A DNA stretch of 64,000 nucleotides. It comes from Achromobacter insolitus. GTDB taxonomy: Bacteria; Pseudomonadota; Gammaproteobacteria; Burkholderiales; Burkholderiaceae_B. The stretch is from the NCBI RefSeq assembly GCF_002209555.1, contig NZ_NJIF01000011.1, forward strand, positions 62,001-126,000. Reading direction: 5' to 3'. Every line of letters begins with the position of its first letter. Position 1 is the first letter of the stretch. Shown here one piece after another: positions 18,182-26,048 of this stretch. Under the pieces are notes generated by a model. That model saw only the letters and a list, made by a program, of their open reading frames with translations. It did not search any database and was not told the origin of the DNA. The position numbers were made by a program, and so were the translations under genes.

Positions 18182-20107
18182 GTGCAAAACATCGTCGAAG
18201 GCTTCAAGTCGCAGTATGCAAAAGAGCAGGAATCGGAACTCTCTCTCGAGGAGTACCTCAACCTCGCCAAAAGCGATCCCATGGCGTACGCCAGCCCCGC
18301 AGAGCGCATGCTGGCGGCGATAGGCGAACCCGAAGTCGTGGACACGCGCAACGACCCACGTCTTTCCCGTTTGTTTTCCAACCGGACCATCCGACGCTAT
18401 CCAGCGTTCCAGGAGTTCTATGGCATGGAGGACGTGATCGGACAGATCGTCGCGTTCTTCAAGCATGCTGCGCAGGGACTGGAAGAGCGCAAGCAGATTC
18501 TGTATCTCCTCGGCCCCGTGGGCGGCGGCAAGTCTTCCATCGCGGAGCGGCTCAAGGCGCTGATGGAGACCTATCCCATCTACGCGCTGAAGGGTTCGCC
18601 GGTGAACGAATCGCCGCTCGGACTGTTCCATCCGGAACGCTTTGGCGACACGCTTGAAAAGGAATACGGCATCCCGCGGCGTTACCTGAGCGGCATCATG
18701 TCGCCCTGGGCCGTGAAGCGCCTGAAGGAATTCGACGGCGACATTTCGAAGTTCCGTGTCGTGCGCCTGAACCCGTCGGTGCTGCGCCAGATCGCCATCG
18801 CCAAGACCGAGCCGGGCGACGAGAACAACCAGGACATTTCCTCGCTGGTGGGCAAGGTCGACATCCGCAAGCTCGACCGCCATTCGCAGGACGACCCGGA
18901 CGCCTACAGCTACTCCGGCGGCCTGTGCCTGGCCAACCAGGGGCTGCTGGAGTTCGTGGAGATGTTCAAGGCCCCGATCAAGATGCTGCACCCCTTGCTG
19001 ACGGCGACCCAGGAAGGCAACTTCAAGGGCACCGAAGGCTTTTCCGCGATCCCGTTCAACGGCGCCATCCTGGCCCACTCGAACGAATCGGAATGGCAGA
19101 CCTTCCGCAACAACAAGCACAACGAGGCGTTCCTCGACCGTATCTACATCGTCAAGGTGCCTTATTGCTTGCAGGTGTCGGAAGAAGTCCGCATCTACGA
19201 AAAGCTGCTGCACCACAGTTCGCTGTCGTCGGCGCCATGCGCGCCGGGAACGCTGGACATGATGGCGCAGTTCTCGGTCTTGACGCGCCTGAAGGAACCC
19301 GAAAATTCCAGCATCTATTCGAAGCTGCGGGTTTATGACGGGGAGAGCCTGAAAGACGTGGATCCCAAGGCCAAGGCGCTGCAGGAGTACAAGGACTACG
19401 CCGGCACGGACGAAGGCATGACGGGGGTGTCCACGCGCTTCGCGTACAAGATCCTGTCCAGCGTCTTCAACTACGATCAGACCGAAGTGGCCGCCAATCC
19501 GGTGCACTTGATGTACGTGCTCGAGCAGCGGATCGGCCGCGAGGACTATCCCGAGGAAATCCGCCGGCGCTACCTTGAATTCATCAAGGGCTACCTCGCG
19601 CCGCGTTACGCGGAGTTCATCGGCAAGGAGATCCAGACCGCGTACCTGGAGTCCTACTCCGAGTATGGCCAGAACATCTTCGACCGCTACGTGACGTTTG
19701 CCGATTGCTGGATCCAGGACGAGGAATTCCGCGACCCGGAAACCGGCGAAAGCTTCGACCGCAGCGCGCTTAACGATGAACTGGAAAAGATCGAGAAGCC
19801 GGCCGGCATCGCCAATCCGAAGGACTTCCGCAACGAGATCGTCAACTTCGTGCTGCGGGCGCGGGCCAACAACAATGGCCGCAATCCGACCTGGACCAGC
19901 TATGAAAAGCTGCGCGAAGTGATCGAGAAGAAGATGTTCTCGAACACGGAAGACCTGCTGCCGGTGATCTCGTTCAACGCCAAGGCATCGGCCGAAGACA
20001 AGTCCAAGCATCAGAGCTTCGTGGATCGGATGGTTGAAAAGGGCTACACGGAAAAGCAGGTAAGGCTGCTGTGCGAGTGGTATCTCCGCGTGAGGAAGTC
20101 TTCCTGA
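18182..20107 (+). CDS. prkA: PrkA-family serine protein kinase (YeaG homologue)
   Basis: Stress-related AAA-like kinase of 641 residues, associated with stationary phase and nitrogen starvation in enterobacteria. Walker A GPVGGGKS is at 111-118 in the N-terminal PrkA AAA domain; the C-terminal kinase-like domain fills the rest. The start is GTG, chosen because a perfect AGGAGG lies six bases upstream. It is the first gene of prkA-yeaH-spoVR, separated by 12 bases from yeaH. The three are a conserved cluster whose joint mechanism is still not well defined. Confidence 0.95.
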   Translation: MQNIVEGFKSQYAKEQESELSLEEYLNLAKSDPMAYASPAERMLAAIGEPEVVDTRNDPRLSRLFSNRTIRRYPAFQEFYGMEDVIGQIVAFFKHAAQGLEERKQILYLLGPVGGGKSSIAERLKALMETYPIYALKGSPVNESPLGLFHPERFGDTLEKEYGIPRRYLSGIMSPWAVKRLKEFDGDISKFRVVRLNPSVLRQIAIAKTEPGDENNQDISSLVGKVDIRKLDRHSQDDPDAYSYSGGLCLANQGLLEFVEMFKAPIKMLHPLLTATQEGNFKGTEGFSAIPFNGAILAHSNESEWQTFRNNKHNEAFLDRIYIVKVPYCLQVSEEVRIYEKLLHHSSLSSAPCAPGTLDMMAQFSVLTRLKEPENSSIYSKLRVYDGESLKDVDPKAKALQEYKDYAGTDEGMTGVSTRFAYKILSSVFNYDQTEVAANPVHLMYVLEQRIGREDYPEEIRRRYLEFIKGYLAPRYAEFIGKEIQTAYLESYSEYGQNIFDRYVTFADCWIQDEEFRDPETGESFDRSALNDELEKIEKPAGIANPKDFRNEIVNFVLRARANNNGRNPTWTSYEKLREVIEKKMFSNTEDLLPVISFNAKASAEDKSKHQSFVDRMVEKGYTEKQVRLLCEWYLRVRKSS

Positions 20108-20119
20108 GCGAGGTGAATC

Positions 20120-21379
20120 ATGAATTCACTTATCGATCGCCGTCTCAACGGTCGCAATAAAAGCGCCGTCAACCGGGAGCGTTTTCTCCGGCGTTACAAG
20201 GATCAGATCCGCAAGGCGGTACACGGGATGATCCGCGACCGCTCCATTCAGGACATGGACCAGGGCGGCGAGATCAACCTGCCTGCCCGCGATATTTCCG
20301 AGCCGACCTTCCATCACGGCGCGGGAGGCGACCGCGAGATCGTGCATCCTGGCAATCGCGAGTTTGCCAAGGGGGATACCTTCGATCGGCCGCAGGGCGG
20401 GCAGGGGGAAGGCGGGTCCGAGCCCGGCGAAGGCGAGTCGGTGGATCAGTTCACCTTCAGTCTGTCGCGGGCCGAGTTCCTGAACCTGTTTTTCGAGGAT
20501 CTGGAGCTGCCGCACATGGCGCGCACGCAACTGGGCGAGGTCAGCCAGAAGAAATGGCAGCGCGCCGGCTATACGACCACGGGCTCGCCCAGCATGCTGA
20601 GCATCAGCCGCACGCTCAAGTCCTCGCTGGCGCGCCGCGTATCGCTGGGCGTGAAGGCGCGCGCCGATCTGGAAGATGCCGAGGAACGGCTGGCCAAGGC
20701 CTTGGCGGCGGGCGCCTCCGCCGATGAGATCAAGGCGCTGGAGCAGGACGTCGAGGAATGCCGCGAGCGCCTGGCCCGCGTGCCTTTCCTGGATGACCTG
20801 GACCTGCGCTACCGCAACCGGGTGTCGGTGGCCATCCCCATGGCGCGCGCCGTCATGTTCTGCCTGATGGACGTGTCGGGCTCCATGGACGAGAACAAGA
20901 AGGACCTGGCCAAACGCTTCTTCTCCTTGCTCTACCTGTTTTTGTCTCGCAAGTACGAGCATGTGGACCTGGTCTTCATCCGCCACACGGACAACGCCGA
21001 AGAGGTCGACGAGCATACCTTCTTCTACGATCCCAAGAGCGGCGGCACCATCGTGCTGTCGGCGCTGGAGTTGATGCGCGAGATCCTGGAGAAGCGCTAT
21101 CCGCCGACCGCGTGGAACGTGTACGCGGCGCAGGCCAGCGACGGCGACTCGTTCGGCGCCGACGCGGGCAAGAGCGCCCGCTTCCTGGCCGAATATCTGC
21201 TGCCGGCCACGCGCTACTTTGCGTACATCGAAGTACCCGACTCGCAGGAGGCGCGCAAGAGCAGCCTGTGGGCGGAATATGAACAGAAACTGGAGCCGCA
21301 TTTCGTCATGCGGCGCATCTGCGAACGCGGCGAGATCTTCCCCGTGTTCCATGACCTGTTCAAAAAGGAAACCGCATGA
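20120..21379 (+). CDS. yeaH: YeaH/UPF0229 (DUF444) von Willebrand-like protein
   Basis: 419 residues. N-terminal basic region (residues 1-35), Gly/Glu-rich linker (about 80-110), and a C-terminal vWA-like domain with the metal-site-type motif LMDVSGSMDENKKDLAKRFF near 250-269. The partner of PrkA in the conserved stress operon. AGGTG lies upstream of the ATG. The stop overlaps the start of spoVR by four bases (ATGA), indicating translational coupling. Biochemical role unknown. Confidence 0.92.
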   Translation: MNSLIDRRLNGRNKSAVNRERFLRRYKDQIRKAVHGMIRDRSIQDMDQGGEINLPARDISEPTFHHGAGGDREIVHPGNREFAKGDTFDRPQGGQGEGGSEPGEGESVDQFTFSLSRAEFLNLFFEDLELPHMARTQLGEVSQKKWQRAGYTTTGSPSMLSISRTLKSSLARRVSLGVKARADLEDAEERLAKALAAGASADEIKALEQDVEECRERLARVPFLDDLDLRYRNRVSVAIPMARAVMFCLMDVSGSMDENKKDLAKRFFSLLYLFLSRKYEHVDLVFIRHTDNAEEVDEHTFFYDPKSGGTIVLSALELMREILEKRYPPTAWNVYAAQASDGDSFGADAGKSARFLAEYLLPATRYFAYIEVPDSQEARKSSLWAEYEQKLEPHFVMRRICERGEIFPVFHDLFKKETA

Positions 21380-22929
21380 ATGCCATCGTGGGAGCTCTCG
21401 TGGAACCGGAGGCCGCCGGCAGCGCCCGGCCGATCTCCCAGGGTTCCGAATGGACCTTCGAGTTGATCCAGTCCTATGACGAGGCGATCTCCAAGATCGC
21501 CGCCGAGTACGGGCTGGATACCTACCCGAACCAGATCGAGGTGATCACCTCGGAACAGATGCTGGATGCCTACGCGTCTGCCGGATTGCCTATCGGCTAT
21601 CCGCACTGGTCGTACGGCAAGGAGTTCATCCGCAACGAGCAGTACTACCGCCGCGGCATGCAGGGCTTGGCGTACGAAATCGTCATCAACTCCAACCCCT
21701 GCATTTCCTATCTCATGGAAGAGAACTCCATGACGATGCAGGCGCTGGTCATTGCCCATGCCTGCTATGGGCACAACTCTTTCTTCAAGGGCAATTACCT
21801 GTTCCGCCAATGGACCGACGCGGACGGCGTGCTGGACTATCTGGTCTTTGCGCGCAAGTACGTGATGTCCTGCGAAGACCGCTACGGCATCGACGCGGTG
21901 GAAGCCTTGCTCGACTCCTGCCACGCGCTCTCGCATCACGGGGTGGACCGCTACAAGCGCCCGACGCCCATCTCCTACAAGGAAGAGGCCGCGCGCCAGG
22001 CAGAACGCCAGGAGCATGCGCGCCTGCAGTACAACGACCTGTGGAGGACCTTGCCGCGCCTGGAGGCAGACAAGGATACGCACGTCGAAGCCGCCGTGTT
22101 CCCGCCCGAGCCCGAGGAGAACCTGCTGTACTTCATCGAGAAGTACTCGCCGAAGCTCGCGCCCTGGCAGAAGGAGCTGGTGCGCATCGTCCGCAAGATC
22201 GCGCAGTACTTCTATCCGCAGACCCAGACCAAGGTCATGAACGAGGGCTGGGCCACGTTCTGGCACTACACCATCCTGAACCGGCTGCACGAAAAGGGCT
22301 TGGTCAACGACGGTTTCATGATGGAGTTCCTGCAAAGCCACACCAACGTGGTCAGCCAGCGCGGCTTTGACGAACGCGGCTATGGCGGCATCAACCCTTA
22401 TGCCCTGGGCTTTGCGATGATGTCCGACATCCGTCGCATTTGCGAGGCGCCCACGCCCGAGGATCGGCGCTGGTTCCCCGACATTGCGGGCGGCGACTGG
22501 CTGAAGACGCTGGACTTCGCCATGCGCAACTTCAAGGACGAGTCCTTCATTTCGCAGTACCTGTCGCCGCGCCTGATCCGGGAATTCCGCTTCTTCGCGA
22601 TTTCCGACCACCAGGCCAACCCGAAGCTGGAAGTCGCCGCCATCCATGACGACGACGGCTACCGCGACATCCGCCGCCTGCTGGCCGCGCAGCACAACCG
22701 CGACAACCAGGTGCCGGATATCCAGGTGATCCGCTTCAACCGCGATTCCGACCGTTCGCTGGTGCTGCGGCACCTGAAGAGCCGCGGCCGTCCGCTGGCG
22801 GGCGACGATGCCGAACAGGTGATGAAGCATCTGGCCCGCTTGTGGGGCTTCCGGGTGCGCCTGGAAGAGACCGAGCCGGACGGCACCATCAGTTCCTACC
22901 GCGAACAGGACCCGCCCGCATCGGCCTGA
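21376..22929 (+). CDS. SpoVR-family protein
   Basis: 517 residues, cytoplasmic, homologous to Bacillus SpoVR and E. coli YcgB. Conserved segments include YPHWSYGKEF (near 72-81), AHACYGHNSFFKGNYLF (near 124-140) and NEGWATFWHYTILN (near 288-301), with many conserved His and Glu residues suggestive of a metal site; this is my reading, not an established reaction. Last gene of the prkA-yeaH-spoVR operon, followed by a terminator. Confidence 0.93.
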   Translation: MNAIVGALVEPEAAGSARPISQGSEWTFELIQSYDEAISKIAAEYGLDTYPNQIEVITSEQMLDAYASAGLPIGYPHWSYGKEFIRNEQYYRRGMQGLAYEIVINSNPCISYLMEENSMTMQALVIAHACYGHNSFFKGNYLFRQWTDADGVLDYLVFARKYVMSCEDRYGIDAVEALLDSCHALSHHGVDRYKRPTPISYKEEAARQAERQEHARLQYNDLWRTLPRLEADKDTHVEAAVFPPEPEENLLYFIEKYSPKLAPWQKELVRIVRKIAQYFYPQTQTKVMNEGWATFWHYTILNRLHEKGLVNDGFMMEFLQSHTNVVSQRGFDERGYGGINPYALGFAMMSDIRRICEAPTPEDRRWFPDIAGGDWLKTLDFAMRNFKDESFISQYLSPRLIREFRFFAISDHQANPKLEVAAIHDDDGYRDIRRLLAAQHNRDNQVPDIQVIRFNRDSDRSLVLRHLKSRGRPLAGDDAEQVMKHLARLWGFRVRLEETEPDGTISSYREQDPPASA

Positions 22930-22945
22930 CGACAGGAGAGGGCAC

Positions 22946-22973
22946 GGGGACGCAATAGCGTCCCCTTTTCTTT
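22946..22973 (+). terminator. Terminator of the prkA-yeaH-spoVR operon
   Basis: Eight-base-pair stem GGGGACGC / GCGTCCCC with AATA loop (22946-22965) followed by TTTTCTTT. Confidence 0.9.
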
Positions 22974-23060
22974 GGCCGCTTGCCGGCCGCATGCGCAATC
23001 TGCTAGAATCGCGGATTCGCATTTTCTGCAGCGGTTAGTCCGCCGCGAAAATCGCAGTTA

Positions 23061-23151
23061 GGACAGGTGGCCGAGTGGTTGAAGGCGCACGCCTGGAAAG
23101 CGTGTATACGTCAAAAGCGTATCGGGGGTTCGAATCCCCCTCTGTCCGCCA
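23061..23151 (+). tRNA. tRNA-Ser (anticodon GGA)
   Basis: Ninety-one bases including encoded CCA. Acceptor GGACAGG pairs with the 3' CTGTCC before GCCA. The anticodon stem CACGC/GCGTG encloses loop CTGGAAA, so the anticodon is GGA (reads UCC/UCU). A long class-II variable arm and a standard GGTTCGAATC T-loop follow. It is the prophage attachment site: the last 14 bases are repeated at 56256-56269, so the 3' end present here is the one supplied by the phage. Confidence 0.97.
23138..23151 (+). repeat. attL core (14-bp direct repeat, left copy)
   Basis: CCCTCTGTCCGCCA, the 3' end of the tRNA-Ser gene, identical to 56256-56269. The bases on either side differ between the two copies, which sets the minimal core. 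Confidence 0.9.
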
Positions 23152-23184
23152 GGATTCATACAAGCATTGCCAAGCAATGCCCGG

Positions 23185-23219
23185 AAACCCGCACCAGCCT
23201 TAGCTGTGCGGGTTTTTTC
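23185..23219 (+). terminator. Terminator after tRNA-Ser, phage-supplied side
   Basis: Ten-base-pair stem AAACCCGCAC / GTGCGGGTTT (23185-23215) followed by a T tract. A similar but not identical hairpin lies just outside attR and is presumably the original host terminator of the tRNA, so the phage brings its own replacement. Confidence 0.85.
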
Positions 23220-23266
23220 TTGCCCAGCGCAGCCCAGGCAGCACCACTGGAAGCAACCCCATAATT

Positions 23267-23323
23267 CGGGTACTTTGCCGGGTATCTCGGCCTTGAAGGG
23301 CCAAAATCCGAAAAAAGTACCCG
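23267..23323. promoter_or_regulatory. Two inverted copies of CGGGTACTT, putative integrase arm sites (left)
   Basis: CGGGTACTT at 23267-23275 and its reverse complement at 23315-23323, between the tRNA and the int start. A third copy is at 56186-56194, inside the right end. Short repeated sites at this distance from the core are typical of the arm-type binding sites of tyrosine recombinases. The right copy of the pair ends 17 bases before int, so Int may also autoregulate. Confidence 0.55.
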
Positions 23324-23340
23324 TTTTCCATAGGGGAGAT

Positions 23341-24612
23341 ATGGCCACGCTCGCCAAGCTGACCGACACCGCAATCCGCTCCGCGAAGGGACGCGAAAAG
23401 CCTTACAAGATGGCCGACGGTGGCGGCCTGTACATCCTGGTCAAGCCAGACGGCACGCGATACTGGCGCTACAACTATCGCCACGCCGACAAGGACAGAA
23501 CAATGGCCTTTGGGGTGTACCCCGATGTGTCCGCGAAGCTGGCACGCGAAAAGCACGCAGCCGCGCGCGCGCAGCTGGCCGCCGGCATTGATCCGATGGC
23601 CGAACGCAAGCAAGACAAGCACGCCATCCGGTCGGCTGCAGCTGATGACTTTGAGGGTCTGGCACGCGAAATGTGGGCCAAGAAACTCACGCGCGGGAAC
23701 TCGGCTGGATATGTCGAGGAAGTGCTTGGCAAACTAGAGAAGGACGTGTTCCCGTGGATCGGCCGGCGAGCCATCAGCGGCATCACGGCCGCCGACATTC
23801 TCGCCATCCTCGAACGGGTCGAGGCGCGCGCCCCGGAAACCGCGCGACGGCTGCGCGGCTTCGTTGGCCAGGTGTTCCGCTATGCCATCGCCCGGAACAA
23901 AGCGAAGGTGGACCCCACGCAAGCGCTACGCGGCGCAGTCATCACGCCGAAAACCCAGCACTTCGCCGCCATCACGGATCCGGCCGCCTTCGGTGAACTG
24001 CTGCGCAAGATGTACAGCTATCGCGGCGAGCTGGTGACTCGCGCACTCCTGCGGCTTTCGGCCCTTGTGTTTCAGCGACCGTCTGAATTGCGAGAGGCGC
24101 GGTGGGATGAATTCGACCTGACCGGAAAGAATTGGGGTTCGCCAATGTGGGAAATCCCGGCAGAACGTGACGGGGCGGAAGGGGATACCAAAATCACGCG
24201 CACCGGCTGGGAATCCCATCTAGTGCCGCTATCCCGCGAGGCAGTGAGCATTCTGGAGGCGCTAAGGCCTGCGACGGAGCATACCGGGTGGGTGTTCAAA
24301 TCGAATCGGAAAACAGACCGCCCCTTGTCGGAGGGGGCAATCCTCGGTGCGCTGCGGCGCCTGGGGTACGCCAAGAAGATGACCGCGCACGGTTTCCGTG
24401 CTTCCGCGCGCACCATGGCAGAAGAGCGGCTGAGGGCCGATGAGCGCGTATTGGAAATGCAGATATCGCATAAGGTTGTAGACCCGTTGGGCCGGGCCTA
24501 CAACCGGACGGCGCTTATTGAAGAGCGCGTAGCGTTCATGCAGCAATGGGCGGACTACGTAGAACAGCTGGCGGCGGGTCGTGCCCCGCCGCTAATGCCT
24601 AACGACGACTAG
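23341..24612 (+). CDS. int: Phage tyrosine-recombinase integrase
   Basis: 423 residues of the P4-like integrase type. N-terminal arm-binding/DUF4102-like domain (about 1-90: GGLYILVKPDGTRYWRYNYR), core-binding domain (about 100-190), catalytic domain with the first Arg in QRPSELREARW, the HGFRASART box, a His in QISHKVVD and the nucleophile Tyr387 in GRAYNRT. The ATG at 23341 has AGGGGAG just upstream; the frame is open further upstream only through the arm-site region. It should mediate integration at the adjacent tRNA. The 3' end overlaps the convergent AlpA-like gene by 14 bases. Confidence 0.95.
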   Translation: MATLAKLTDTAIRSAKGREKPYKMADGGGLYILVKPDGTRYWRYNYRHADKDRTMAFGVYPDVSAKLAREKHAAARAQLAAGIDPMAERKQDKHAIRSAAADDFEGLAREMWAKKLTRGNSAGYVEEVLGKLEKDVFPWIGRRAISGITAADILAILERVEARAPETARRLRGFVGQVFRYAIARNKAKVDPTQALRGAVITPKTQHFAAITDPAAFGELLRKMYSYRGELVTRALLRLSALVFQRPSELREARWDEFDLTGKNWGSPMWEIPAERDGAEGDTKITRTGWESHLVPLSREAVSILEALRPATEHTGWVFKSNRKTDRPLSEGAILGALRRLGYAKKMTAHGFRASARTMAEERLRADERVLEMQISHKVVDPLGRAYNRTALIEERVAFMQQWADYVEQLAAGRAPPLMPNDD

Positions 24613-24862
24613 GGGCCGGCTTTGGTGCCTCGTAGCCTATAGGGTCATCAATCCAGCGCAGCACTTCCCCGCCCCGGTACTTGACGCCCCGTGCGCCTGT
24701 CGGAACCTTGGGCGGCGCAGTGCCATCCTTGACCCGCATGCGCCACGTCTCGCGGCTCACGCGGACAAACGGCTCAATTTCCATCCACGAATACAGCGCG
24801 CCGGGCAGAAGTTTTTCAGGCGGTGGCAGTCGGCGCTGGCGCGGCTTCTTGGCTTCGATCAT
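24599..24862 (-). CDS. AlpA-like helix-turn-helix protein, possible excisionase
   Basis: 87 residues from the ATG at 24862. The core YSWMEIEPFVRVSRETWRMR, with RGVKYRGGEVLRWIDDP downstream, reads as the winged-helix AlpA/MerR-like fold of prophage regulators and excisionases. Flanks are basic and proline-rich. Last gene of the leftward early operon, starting in a four-base ATGA overlap with the methyltransferase stop. Because it is expressed with the early operon and lies against int, an Xis-like or int-regulating role is a reasonable inference. Confidence 0.7.
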   Translation of the reverse strand: MIEAKKPRQRRLPPPEKLLPGALYSWMEIEPFVRVSRETWRMRVKDGTAPPKVPTGARGVKYRGGEVLRWIDDPIGYEAPKPAPSRR

Positions 24863-25776
24863 GCGTGCCTCCTGATGGCGTTGATAGCGTGGGCGGCTAG
24901 GGGCGGCGGATTGGCGTTGCCTAGCATGTGCTGGGCAAGCGTTTTGTTCTCGGGCAGCTTGTAGTCGGTGGGGAAGCCCATGCCGGCGCAATTCTCGGCC
25001 GTCGTGAGCATGCGCATGCGATCCCCGTCGACCAGCGCCCATCGTGCGCGGGTGGTGATGGTCCCCAGTGGCCGGTCCAAGGACCGCCCCGTCAGGCCAG
25101 ACCCGGAGCCATAGTAGGGCATCACGAAGCGGTCCCCATGCAGGCGCCGGCCGGCGCGCACCCGGGCCAATGTCTTGGGCGAGCGGCCGGGACGCTCGAT
25201 AGGCGACCACGTACCGGCGTCGAAGTTGAGAATGTCGCGCACCGGCCTGTGCATCATTCTGGGGGCCGGCAGCTCGATTGGGTGCTTGCTCCGGGTGCCG
25301 ACGATCAGGACGCGAATGCGGTGCTGAGGGACGCCGCAATCAGCGGCATCCCACAGATGCGGAGAGACGGCGTAACCCAGCGCGGTGAGGGCGCCGCACC
25401 ACGCGGGGAACAACTTCCAGGCTAAAAATTCCTTCACGTTTTCGACCAGGAAGGCGGGCGGCCGATGGCACTCAACGGCTGAGACAACTGCCCAGGCGGT
25501 GGCGCGCGCGGCGTCGTGGTGCGGCCGCTCCCTGCCTCGTGCGGACGTGTGGCCCGTGCAGGCCGGCGATGCCATCAATAGGTCATGTGTCGGTACGCGG
25601 GTCCAGTCGGCCTGGTGCAGATCCTGGCAGATATGCAGAGCTTCGGGGTGATTGGCGGCGTGCGTATCGACGGCCGGGCGCCAATGGTTGGCCGCCCAAA
25701 GCACGTCAACGCCCACGCTGCGCGCGCCTTCGGTGTTGCCGCCTAGGCCGGCGAAAAGGTCGATGGCAGTTTTCAT
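24859..25776 (-). CDS. Orphan DNA (cytosine-5)-methyltransferase
   Basis: 305 residues with C5-methyltransferase motifs in order: SAM-binding DLFAGLGGNTEG (6-17), catalytic Cys73 in SPACTGHTSARG, ENV at 112-114, QHRIR at 151-155, and the C-terminal GNANPPPLA motif near 286-294. The catalytic motif is PAC rather than the common PCQ, a variant I associate with phage members. No restriction endonuclease is adjacent, so it probably protects phage DNA against host restriction or alters regulation; specificity is not predictable. Overlaps both neighbours by four bases in the early operon. Confidence 0.9.
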   Translation of the reverse strand: MKTAIDLFAGLGGNTEGARSVGVDVLWAANHWRPAVDTHAANHPEALHICQDLHQADWTRVPTHDLLMASPACTGHTSARGRERPHHDAARATAWAVVSAVECHRPPAFLVENVKEFLAWKLFPAWCGALTALGYAVSPHLWDAADCGVPQHRIRVLIVGTRSKHPIELPAPRMMHRPVRDILNFDAGTWSPIERPGRSPKTLARVRAGRRLHGDRFVMPYYGSGSGLTGRSLDRPLGTITTRARWALVDGDRMRMLTTAENCAGMGFPTDYKLPENKTLAQHMLGNANPPPLAAHAINAIRRHA

Positions 25777-26048
25777 TGCGGTTCATCCTTGTCCGCCGCG
25801 CAGGCTCGTTTGAAGTCGGGGCGCGGCGTTTTGAGTTGATCGGATTGCTTTGTGGGTGCCGGTATCGCGGGCGGCGCGGCCGGCGGCGGTCGGTAGCGGT
25901 CGGCGCGGGGCTGGGAGAGCGCCAGCGCGGTGATTTCCAGGCAACGGGCAAGCACCGGCGAGCGCATGGCTTCGGCCAGGGTGCCGCGTAGATGGGCTGC
26001 GTCGTGGGCCTGGGCAAGCATCGCGGGGGAAGGTTTCAACATGCTCAT
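25773..26048 (-). CDS. Small prophage protein, unknown function
   Basis: 91 residues from the ATG at 26048, chosen because it overlaps the upstream primase stop by four bases (ATGA) and follows AAGAGGGGGG. The N-terminal half is helical (LAQAHDAAHLRGTLAEAM), then comes a proline-rich linker (PPPAAPPAIPAPT) and a charged tail. I do not recognise a family. Operon position between the primase-helicase and the methyltransferase suggests an accessory role in replication or DNA modification, without further support. Confidence 0.65.
   Translation of the reverse strand: MSMLKPSPAMLAQAHDAAHLRGTLAEAMRSPVLARCLEITALALSQPRADRYRPPPAAPPAIPAPTKQSDQLKTPRPDFKRACAADKDEPQ

Noticed and set aside
17963-20011. 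682-codon minus-strand frame across prkA; also 20126-21352 and 21214-23022
   Set aside because: Antisense shadows of the prkA-yeaH-spoVR operon, whose proteins carry conserved motifs.
24859-25776. Restriction-modification system
   Set aside because: Only the methyltransferase is present; flanking genes are a small unknown and an AlpA-like factor, not an endonuclease.
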